64,000 bases of DNA from Diadema setosum (lineage: Eukaryota > Echinodermata > Echinoidea > Diadematoida > Diadematidae), in the NCBI GenBank assembly GCA_033980235.1, contig CM067059.1:21860494-21924493 (forward strand), in the 5' to 3' direction. The notes under the pieces are model-generated. The model worked only from the letters and a program-made list of their open reading frames with translations. It ran no database searches and was not told the DNA's origin. Position 1 is the stretch's first letter. Every line of letters starts with the position of its first letter. Below are positions 12,701 to 22,200 of the stretch, in pieces. Made by a program: the position numbers and the translations under genes.

Positions 12701-13000
12701 TTTCTCCTTCATTTGCAATTTAGCAAGCTCAAGCCGTGTTTGATCAGAAATTTGAGCTCGATCTGGAGTGTCAATTTCTTCTTTGAGCTCCATGTGACCA
12801 GCTACCAAGTCAAGAATCTCTACCTTTCTTACACCTTGTGGAACATCAACATTTAAATGCTGTGCAATAGCAGTCAAATCACATTTGCGTAACCTTTGCA
12901 AATCTTTGAGGGACAAATCTGTCCTCTGAACAAATGCCTGAACATCCATTGTACTGATTGACATTGTCACAATGTATACACACAATATGCAATTGAACAA
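9764..13000 (-). CDS. Gag-protease-integrase polyprotein (retrotransposon)
   Basis: Intact 1078-codon ORF. Residues about 85-170 are an E/K/M-rich coiled coil, followed by a Gag-like region (about 178-350). A CCHC zinc knuckle (C-x2-C-x4-H-x4-C) lies at 400-413. An aspartic protease active site, DTG, is at 490-492. Integrase follows directly: an HHCC-type zinc finger (H730, H737, C764, C767) and a catalytic triad D801-x58-D860-x35-E896, then a GPY/F-like C-terminal segment near 1033. No reverse transcriptase (YxDD) or RNase H lies between protease and integrase or after it. Protease directly followed by integrase fits the Gmr1-like Ty3/gypsy order. The first ATG is used by convention; initiation at the Met at residue 13 or 18 is equally possible. 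Absence of stops suggests recent or current function. Confidence 0.9.
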   Translation of the reverse strand: MFNCILCVYIVTMSISTMDVQAFVQRTDLSLKDLQRLRKCDLTAIAQHLNVDVPQGVRKVEILDLVAGHMELKEEIDTPDRAQISDQTRLELAKLQMKEKEMELEKEKMRLEMEMKEREKQREMEMKERERARELEREQRAKEMEMEMQKLEMEHQMKLREIELAHAQIVENRERAPPEFDLAKNIRLVPKFEENRVDAYFVSFEKVADSLNWPQEFWPLLLQSVFVGKAADVYSSLSEEQSRDYATVKKAVLNAYELVPEAYRHKFRNSYRKPGQTHVEFAREKEMTFDRWYRSLKVDQDFDNLREVVLLEEFKKSVAFSVRLHLEDHKVTSLHKAALMADEYELTHRNDNRPPFRNFSGNKRDKNQSSNQQNAGSGMLSAPQPQSDKGSSTSANVIRCFHCHKKGHIKSQCWKLQNGATKEVGFVMSKSVLPENSVPFSETQAIESQSPKFKDRTKQVDESYRSFLFDGEVTPCTSGEAGKPVVILRDTGASQSLMVDGGMTFPPDSAVNAKVLIQTVDGSYMSVPLYRVDLKCDLVSGPVTVGVVPELPMAGIDFLLGNDLAGDKVVASPVVSDKPVVVAETEQLQEEFSGIFPDCVVTRSQARRAVQDDADSVDVEENSGVWLAETFFKDLNDGVAVLGSEANSDGLFSKSSLVEAQQADSELKGLSQTACSEAEAEKVPECYYVKDGILMRKWRPPHRPADEDWTVVRQVVVPPSYRSEILRIAHELPVGGHLGVRKTKDRIMRHFYWPGLNVDVAEFCKTCHTCQVAGKPQHSVKPAPLIPIPAFEEPFSRVLVDCVGPLPRTRSGHKYLLTIMDMSTRFPEAIPLRNITAKTVVDALVQFFTRYGLPKEVQSDQGSNFMSGIFQEVMYRLGVKQLKSSAYHPQSQGALERYHQTLKTMIRAFCEEYPEDWDKGIPFLLFATRDSPNESTGFSPFELVYGHEVRGPLKLIKEKFMTEDDEVHLLDYVSKFRERLSKACEVAREHLKVSQDSMKRKADKNAKARTFKPGDKVLVLLPIQGEPLKAKFSGPYCVKKKLNDVNYVISTPDRCKEQRKCHVNMLKECYDRKLVGVT

Positions 13001-13081
13001 TCAACTCACTGGTATTTTGTCTGTACCAATATTCTGGCTTCCGGAACGTTCCAAATTCTAAGTTTTGGCTTTAAATTCACT

Positions 13082-13099
13082 TCCCGGACAAGCCCCCAA
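13082..13099 (-). other. Primer-binding site, tRNA-Pro-like
   Basis: On the minus strand TGGGGGCTTGTCCGGGAA starts four bases after the 5' LTR. It is complementary to the 3' end of tRNA-Pro, as used by murine leukaemia-type elements, with two mismatches out of 18. The tRNA assignment is from memory of that site. Confidence 0.6.
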
Positions 13100-13103
13100 T
13101 TTT

Positions 13104-14248
13104 GTTACGACCACAATCACTCTGAGAATGATCGCACAAAAGAAACCATCAACTAATGTTCAGGCGGTTTATTAACAGTGATATTGTGGGTACAGACTCG
13201 TAATCGGTTTTCACATCAGTACAATAACGATCAATACAAACAATTACAAATCGGTAATAGAATCACTTACGTGCATTACAGTCCAAAATTTGAAAGCAAG
13301 TAACCCTTTGACAGTGTCCAGATACGATGTTCGATGCACAGATGAATGATCCGCGATGCACCGATGAATGATACCTCAGTCGTAAATCCAGAGGCGCAGG
13401 TTGTGATAATCCTTGTTATTAATCCGGGGTAAAAATCCAGGATATACGTCCACAGCGAAACGTGCAGAATCCAAACGTTATGACGACCACGTCCAGTCGA
13501 TGCGTTGAATGATGATTCACTCTATATTGTCCAGCAAGGAATCCAACCCGTCACAGCTTTGCCATAATAATGTCCGTTGACACTAGAATATGGAGTCTAT
13601 CTCCAATGTAGGCAAATTAATTCTCTGCAGGCAAAATGTCTCCCAGGCCTTATCTCCACGAACACAAATTGTATAGCAGGTCAGCAGGTAACACAGGACT
13701 GACTATAACAAGTCGCTTCAGAGCCAGAAGTGACGTAACTCTCAGAGCAGAGGTGTTGGGTACTCTGCCTACCTCAGAATTTCTCCTGCTTATATACTAT
13801 CCATTCACCCCTTTCTAGTACATTCTGTAATTTTCTCCAACCTGGGGCTACATACCTGAACATACTAGCAAGTCCAAATTCCAGGAATCCTGGATGACTC
13901 ACTTCCTAATATGTGCATAACATCATTGCCAAAATTAACTACCAATCACATTGGGCTACAAGGGCAGTGCCTCACTCAGCCAGCACTTCCCAGAATTTTC
14001 TGGAATGGGTTAAATCATTCTAGTTTGAGTGAGCTATAATGTATTTCCTGTCAGATGTATACATGTACTATAGCTACATTGTATACCATGTAGAAACTTC
14101 TCCACTGATCTGGTCAGCCTGTATGTACTATATCTAATATCATATAGAATGTTCTCCATTAATCTGGTCCACCTGTGTACATACACACCAAAACAACCAT
14201 GCATACAGCCATGATACATTTACATAACTACTTGTGTGTACATTTGTG

Positions 14249-14251
<3 letters not shown>
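13104..14251 (-). repeat. 5' LTR
   Basis: 1148 bp, nearly identical to 8287-9435. On the minus strand it should drive transcription of the element. Confidence 0.93.
13789..13796 (-). promoter_or_regulatory. TATA-like box in 5' LTR
   Basis: On the minus strand GTATATAAGCAGG gives a TATATAAG box about 690 bp before the LTR's inner end. It is a candidate core promoter for the element; no start site can be seen. Confidence 0.4.

Positions 14252-14293
<42 letters not shown>
14252..14293. repeat. (TA)n then (CA)n microsatellite
   Basis: Continuation of the TA repeat interrupted by the LTR element, running into a CA repeat. Confidence 0.9.
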
Positions 14294-14294
<1 letters not shown>

Positions 14295-14839
14295 TCAGTG
14301 TACACACACCTCCATTTATCTACATGTACCTGTCTAGATGAGTGCTTGTTTGTGTTCAAGTGTTTGTTAGTACTCATTTACATGTACGTTCATATGTTCA
14401 CAGGTATTATTCATGCTTTTTTGATATGATGCATGATTGCTCATATTGCATGTTTGCCAAGCAGTAAATCTTTTTTTAAAGAATTAACAAGGACCACTGC
14501 TGGTACTAAATGAGTGCCACTTCCTTCAGCACACTGACTCCATGACTGATGAACAGCTGTATCGCAATACGGGTAAACAGTTGTATGTAAACCCCTCTCT
14601 TCTCTCCCCAATGCCAACCCCAGAAACAATAAAATAAAAGCAGAAAGAGGTAGAGAAAGAGAAATCAAGAACTTTCTAGGATGATATAATCAGTGTACAC
14701 TATGAAATTGAATGAGTACACAAAGGCATTAGCATACAAACACACACGCACACCAATAAGCATTTTACACAATCAAAAGCCAATCCGTACTCAAGTTTAC
14801 TTGAATAGAGTTAAAATGAAACAGAATGGTAAAAGCCTT

Positions 14840-14843
<4 letters not shown>

Positions 14844-14896
<53 letters not shown>
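14844..14896. repeat. (GT)n microsatellite
   Basis: About 26 uninterrupted GT units. Confidence 0.95.
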
Positions 14897-14898
<2 letters not shown>

Positions 14899-15283
14899 GC
14901 TGCAACTAATGTCACAAGGTGGTTAATGCATTTGAAACTTTAGAATCCCATTGCTTTTATAGTTCAATTGTTTAATTTTACTTAATTAAAACAGTAAAAA
15001 AACAGAGCCAACCTCTACACGGTATGAAACTTTATTTTTGAGGCAGATTATTTATATAATATCACTTTGTAAGCAATTTAAAATGGTTCTTATCAAGTAT
15101 AAATACAACAAAATGAGACATAAAAAAGATCAAGGTGTCTTTTTTTACCTGTACATGTACTCTGTACATTCATTTGTGGATGGGTGAACAAAGAAAAACA
15201 CAAGAGCCATTCTAACAGTATATCACTCAAAAAGGCATTTGGGCCTATTTTCATTCCAGGGTAATTACTACCACTACAAGATA

Positions 15284-15363
15284 GGCCAGATTTACAGTTC
15301 TTAGAACAAGTTGAGTTGTCTCAGGCCAGATTTACAGTTCTCAGAATAAGTAGAGTTGTTGTT
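15284..15363. repeat. 40-bp tandem duplication
   Basis: GGCCAGATTTACAGTTCT plus the following 22 bases occurs twice in tandem with a few substitutions (15284-15323, 15324-15363). Confidence 0.8.
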
Positions 15364-15922
15364 GTGTCCAATTCGCACACATGCACACACAGCCTTTCTC
15401 ATTCACTGGACTGAAGTCTCATGTGCATCGATGATAAATCAGAACAAACAAATTTATCATCCTCTGTTCAAGCAATGGAATGTCTGCTGACAAACTTCAA
15501 CTCTGCCACTTTTGGCAGGAGACCTCCAACTTTGCGGCCAATTTCTCAAAATCTTCCTTTCTCCCACTTGAGCTTGAATTTCTTTTGCTCTAGCTGTCTG
15601 ATGTATTTTCTCCAGCTTAGAATTCAGCTTTCTCCAGCCCAACTTTAGTTTTGTCATGCATGTTCAAAAATAAGGCAGCATCACAGAGCATCTATAACCC
15701 TGGAGCTTCCAGGGTCTCAAAGTAGGCCCTGGACCCGGCCTCAAGGGACATCATGCTTTAGAATCATGTAAGTGCAGATAGTATTGTGTGCATATTCCTG
15801 TGATCAGAGTCCTCAGTTTGCTAGGGGATCTAAGGCAAAGGGAATCTCCAGTTTACAAGAAGATTGGGGTTCGAGTCTGCATCATTATCAACAAATTGTT
15901 CAACCATTAATGGAGGACGAGG

Positions 15923-18900
15923 CTACTGGAGTCCTTTCACTCCGTCCCCGTCGACGATGTAGTGGCAGACGTCCTTAGGGAGGTGAGGGGCAAAGAGTAT
16001 CTCCATCTGCCTGACGGGAATGTCCGCCTCCGCGTGGTGCGCCCCATCTCCTCCGTCCGACTTCTTGGTGTCCTTCAGCGCTGACGGTGGGAGCCTGTAC
16101 GGTGTTCGGCTGAGCATGAGGCGAACTTTGACAACGTTTGACCACGTCAGTCCGAGGGCGGGCATCATCTCTGACTCCCTGGGATCCAGTGATGACTTCA
16201 TGTTTGCTGTGACCTAGAGGGGAGGAGGAATTTGTTTGAAGTAAAAAAGTTGTGGATATCACTGTTTCAGAGAAAAGATAAAAGTTTGATAAAAGAGTTT
16301 TCATGTTTTTTATTGTTTTGCATCAATATCATCACCATCGATTTCCATGGAACATGTGATGAGTTGGCATGAAACATTAGAAATGTAACATTAGAAATGT
16401 ATAAAAATAACAAACAAATTTGAAAGATTACCAAAAATAAAAAATAAAAAATATTAGAAATATCTACATTTGTGAACAATGTTTTTCTTTGTTTTATGTG
16501 CCTTTAAAGTTTACCATAAAAAAAAAAAATTTACAATACCACCATTAACATTTTCATAGGATTTGTGAATCCAGGTGATTGGCTACAGTGGACAAGACGT
16601 ATTGCAGCATTAAGTGATATGTAGAGCCTTGCCTGGTTCACACACACGATGGCAGCATTAAATTGGCAACTCAGCCTGTGGAGATGGGCGCCGACACGCT
16701 GCAGTTCTCGCGCCCGCTTCACTGTGTCTCGCAGCTCAAACTCGCTCCTGAATATGGCGGCGAGAGAATCCACCACTGCCAACTTAACCATGCCCCTGGA
16801 CAGCAGAAGGGGGAGCCGCTTCTCAAGGCAGTGCCATAACTGATCCTGGGTTTGAGGGAAAGTGGACAGAACAGAAATACAGTGGACTCCCATCATAATG
16901 AAGTCCTTCGGGACCAGCGGTTTTCTTTCGTTATATCGAAATTTTGTTATAACCGAACAAATATACAATAACAAACAAAGAGCGGGTAATGTTGCGGCCT
17001 GAATTTTTTACTTTGATGTAACCGGAATTTTGTTATAACCCTGTTCGTTATAACGGGAGTGTATCATCACAAGGCAGTGGTGCACTGCACATTCTTCAAT
17101 AGATGTAATGCGAGATGCATTTTGCAATCAAAACTTCCCCCAACTGAAGACACTGTGTTTCAGGGCAATTACTGTAGACATGGAAATTTTTGCAGTACAG
17201 TAATTTTCGCACATTTCGTGCTACCTTGATTAGTACAAATTCTAAAAGTTAAACCCTTAAAAAAATATCTTCACAGTTTTCACTGCACATTTTGAATTGG
17301 TCGGCAATTGCACAGCACAAATTCAAGAATATGTTTTTGAGCTGCTCAGCATAAAAATTTATTTGTGTGGAAATAGTGACATTTACAGTAATTGGTTTTT
17401 TAGATGGGCTCCCTCTGGAAGTGGATGAATAGCAATGGACAAAAATGCTGTATAATTGAAGAGCTACATGCATCCATTATTTTTGAAATACTTCAGACCA
17501 TTATGTGCTTGCTTGACTTATGTAACATTTCAGAATTAAATCTGACTTGAATCTTGAATAGGCGGGGGCGGACATCCGGGCATTTTCAACATGGAGCCCT
17601 AGTAACCGACCCGGCCGATGAAAACAAATGCGTAGCGACCGTACCTTAGTGCAGCGCTCAGCAATGCATCGCATGCATAATACACGCACGGTACATGCAT
17701 AATGCACTGCACGGTACTGAATGAACGGTATACGCTAGTGTGCAATTATCGGTTATTTTTGCACAGCTTTCTGACATTTTTACTGCAGATTCGTACATCA
17801 TTTCATCGTTTGTTTCACATCCTCACAATGCCTCGAAGTTGTGTTGTGTTTGGCTGCCATAATCATAGTCTAATGTTGGACAAAAAACGATCTTTCTTTG
17901 AACTTCCAAAAGTGATCGCAGTCCAGAAAGAAGGAACCGGTGGTTAGCTGCTATCAGCCGGGAGAATGAAGACGGATCCCACTGGAGTCCAGTGAAGTCA
18001 AGGACGATATGCTCTGAATTCAAATTGCTGGAAGTAAATGATCACCGACTACTAACCAGGTGTATTCGTTAGGTACATGTACACATCGGCGAACTGAATG
18101 TCTGGCCACGACGTAGGGTCATTGATCCGCGAGTCTGCGGGTACACGGTAGCCCGACCAGACGCTGTTAATACGCTACGCGAATACGTATGTACAGCGGC
18201 GACTGGGCTGTGTATAGTTAGGTACACGGTAGGGACAAACTGCAAGACCGATGGAGGACAGTTTAGTCTCGCTTCCCGTGAAAGTTTATCACAGTAATCG
18301 AAAGACATCTTATAATCTATGAAAGCATATTTTAACTGAAACAATGAACTAGATTCAGCGGTAAATAAAAGTGAAATGAACAGCATTAAACGCGACAGTA
18401 GTAACACAGCGTGAACTGACAGCTCCACTGTAGATCCACGTAAACTCCCGTTTATGTGTGCTAATGAACGGTCCCATATATTGCAATTCGCGTATTGTAT
18501 GACACGCTCGTTTGACGGCTATTGTTTTCATCGCACTAAGGGCAGCGAGTTCGTTGCTATGCGGAAGTGACGTCACTCCGCCCCCGCCTATAGGCAAGAC
18601 ACTCTCTTTCATGGGATGTGAAATAGACACAACATCCCATTCAAACAAAGAATCACACACAATAGTCAACACCAGCTTTTAAATTGCCTTTGAATTACAT
18701 GCAGTTGATTGTCTAGTCAACATTAGAAATGATTGAAAGAGGATCTGACAATGCATTGCCCATTGCTATCAACCAACAAACACTCTTGCATAGGGCAACA
18801 AAAGTTCAGTGTTTGGCATTAACAGTGCCTGTAAATCTATTACAGGTGACTCTTGTTATAACAAAGTCCTTGGAACTGGCAGTTTTCCTTTGTCATTTCG

Positions 18901-19196
18901 AAATTTTGTTATAGCTGAGATACATAGACAATGATTTTGGGGCATGAATTTTTACTTAGTTGTAGCAAGAGTTTTGCTATAACAGGAGTGCACTGTACTT
19001 GAACTACAATGCACTTTGTTCATCTGAAAACACAAACAAAATTGCCTGCAAGATTAGATGAAGCAAATCTAAATACAGTATTCATCGCATAATCGGGACA
19101 GGTTGGGAGTAGCAAACACGGCCCCTTTAAGCGGGGTGCCCGATTTCGCGATGAGCACTCACCATACACTAACGGCATACGACATGTACATGTAGT

Positions 19197-19229
<33 letters not shown>

Positions 19230-22200
19230 CATATTGACGTACTGTACATGTACATGAATACACAACCACGGTACCCCTCGGCGCGACCCTCTAGCTCTCC
19301 CTGCACATGGCTTTGCTTATATGTAGGGGAGAAGAATGTTCGCGAAAGCATGTGTTTCGCAATGGCATGGATACTTCCACACTTTCGTGGCTATGCATGT
19401 ACGTGTACTGGATGGACGGAGGTCAAAACACACCAGTCCGAAGCTTGCTTTGTAAGTTCGATGTAAATGACAACTGATAGGGAATCTTTGAAATATTGTT
19501 GTGGTATTTTGGTAGATTTTTTGTGTAAAATATCAACAAAATCAAAGATCGCTTGAAGAAAAATAGTCCCGTTTATCAGAGGTCCCCGCCCGATTATCCA
19601 GTGAAAATAAGATGCATTGGAAATGTTTCTGGGAAGCCTATGTCATTTAAGCGAGGTTCCCGATTATCAGATGCCCGATTATGCAATGAATACTGTATCA
19701 GTTTCATCAGCTTAGCAGCAAAGGGTTGCTGGCAGGGAATATCAAGTGAGCTTAAGTTTTATGTTGACGCATTATTTGTTCCTTGTTCAGTCGTTGACTA
19801 AATACGCAGGGCAAAAATTACTTTGGTATTCACTCATCCTACTGATGATGAAAGAAAAGCAATATTTGCAATAACACATAATTCAAACCTGTAGATGTAG
19901 AACTACACTTTTGAAATACACAAGAGCTTCATTATAAAGGCTTCTGATTAGAGCAACATTCAGCTTGCTATGCAAAGAGCAGATGATACCTTACAAAACG
20001 GATGTGATCACATAAATCACAATCTACCAGTTATCAGTATGGCATATAAAAATGATATACCGATAGATGTTTGCCTAAACAAATGAGTTTGTTGTGTACA
20101 TAACAGACATTTAATGCAGTAGAGCACCTTACTAGCTGATTATGGATACAGACCTTCTCTGCAACATGCTCCACATAGATGTGATCTCCCAGGGCGAGCT
20201 GAGAAGCGAGGACAGGTCCCACCTTCCGGTTGAACGCGCTGATAAGCTGCTGGAGTCTCTTGCTGGGGAACACATCTTCTGTGCATACATATACAGCTCC
20301 TTCACAGAAAAATGACGTAACGGTAAATGTTTTGCTAATAAATGAGTTTGTTGCATATTTAACAGACTTTTTTTTTTGTGGTAGGGACATGACTATGTAT
20401 ACAATTGGGAAAAGTTATGGTAGTAGACTTTGAACAGCATGCTGGTATATGCAGTCACTCCTTCATCACATTCTGTTTACTATCTCAGTATCCTGCGATG
20501 AATAGTGCTGAAATGCATTAAAGGTAGGGGATACCTTTTACAGACCTCCCAAAATGCAGCAAAACATTAAATATGAACCTCAGGGGACTTGCTTAGGCCA
20601 CTGCTTAGAAATTTGGAAGTCAACAGTTATCTAAAATTTGAATAATGCACAAAACTCAACTACTCAGTAGTTCTGTGTGTCAGCCACACTTAAGCCTTTC
20701 TGTTGCATTCTTCTGTATTTGTGATCAATAAACACAAATCTAAAAGTACAAGAGCTGATGTAATAACATATAGAGTGTGTGGCAAGAATGTTTATAGAAA
20801 TGTTTGTAAGTGTTGATGAACTTTCTTCACAAAATATACATGATGGACACACATGCAGTACATGGGTCTGCAAAGGTAGCCTAGTAATGTACTGGAATTT
20901 ACGGTGAGCCCCGAAAACAATTCAATTCAAAATCTAACGGTCAAAAAAATGTACTAAATGTTACCTTCCACTTTCAATACTTTATGGGAGTTTCTAAAAT
21001 GATACTCTCTTCAACATACCACTGTATTTATACAACTCTTCATTTAAGGCATGCAAATGGGATTCCCTACCTTTAAAGAAATCACTCGAGAAGGTAATAG
21101 TCTGTCTTATATGACATCATTACAACAAATCACATAGGATGCAAACTACAAGATTCCTTGCAGTAAGACTTTATCTCGGAGAAACTGAATGGTCACTTAA
21201 GGGCAGATTCAAAGAACACTAAAGGGTATTTATTAGACTTAATCATCCCAGCCATTCAGCCATTGTTGAGCATGCCATTGACACTGGTCATAACAATGGG
21301 AGGGGTGATGCCCACATAATTGACTCTGAAACCTCCTCTCTGCCAATGAAATCTAAGAAACAATCTGGATTGGGAAGACAAATTCTGCTTTGAATAGGGA
21401 CTCGGGATACACATCTTCACCTATCTATGCTCTAGTGATCTCAAAGCATCACCAGACAGGCAGCAATGATGTAAAAGAATCATACTGGCTTGAGAAAGTC
21501 CACAGTAGTGGACAAAAGCTACATTGTAGCTCGTCAAACATAAAAGACTGGTTGAAGCTCAAATCTACTGTGACGATACAATCGGAGTGTGCCCTTTGTT
21601 TCAGTAGAAGAGAACTTGAAATGCACTTTTTTTGTTTGTTTAGAATAAGAAAACTTCACCGTAGTCAGCCATTAGTGTGGCAATTAATAATTTACGAGGG
21701 TAAGTATGAGGGAACTATATTTCACTGAAAGATTACCTTTAGCAAGCCCTCCATGTTGGATTGGGAGCTGTGCTGTGAGACACAGCTGGAGGCATAACTG
21801 GGTCTTCCCAGCTGCACTCTGACCCGCTATCTCTGTGATACCTTTCACTAGGATTCCCCCTTGCAGGAAGTCATCCAGGATTGGACATCCTGTGGAAAGA
21901 TGAGTCGGTTCCCTGTGCTCTTCCTGCAAAGTCTGGTTGTAGATGTCAAGTGCTGTTGTGCAAAAAGAAAAAGAAAAGAAAAAAAAAATGTCCACATACA
22001 GCACCAAAGCACCAAGTTGTGAAGAACAGCTCTAAGTACCGTACGGATTTACATGACATTTTTTTTCTTACATATTCAAAATCTAGATAAAGGTATTCTT
22101 TGTTGTTGCTGTTTTTTTTTTGTGTGTGTGTATGTGTGTGTGTCAGGAACTATTCCTGGCAAGAGATATTATCTCTGCAGATATTACATATTATCTTTTA

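Larger units (their letters stand above)
8287..14251 (-). mobile_element. LTR retrotransposon, Gmr1-like Ty3/gypsy, RT-less
   Basis: A 5.97-kb element with direct LTRs that begin TG and end CA, a primer-binding site inside the 5' LTR and one long ORF. On the minus strand the order is 5' LTR (14251-13104), primer-binding site, Gag-protease-integrase ORF (13000-9764), a 328-bp tail, 3' LTR (9435-8287). Four bases ATAT flank both ends (8283-8286 and 14252-14255), consistent with a 4-bp target duplication, but the target is a TA repeat so its length is ambiguous. The LTRs match except for one A-run length difference near 8330, indicating a young insertion. Reverse transcriptase and RNase H are absent. 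Confidence 0.9.
14294..15922. other. XRCC3 downstream flank / probable 3' UTR
   Basis: No protein family recognised. It holds the GT repeat and the 40-bp tandem duplication listed separately. A minus-strand AATAAA (plus-strand TTTATT at 15031-15036) lies about 890 bp after the XRCC3 stop and is a candidate polyadenylation signal. The short ORFs between 15421 and 15657 match nothing known to me. Confidence 0.4.

Noticed and set aside
15923..16304. Plus-strand and other-frame ORFs over the last XRCC3 exon
   Set aside because: They are shadows; the minus-strand frame with family motifs and matching splice phase explains the region.
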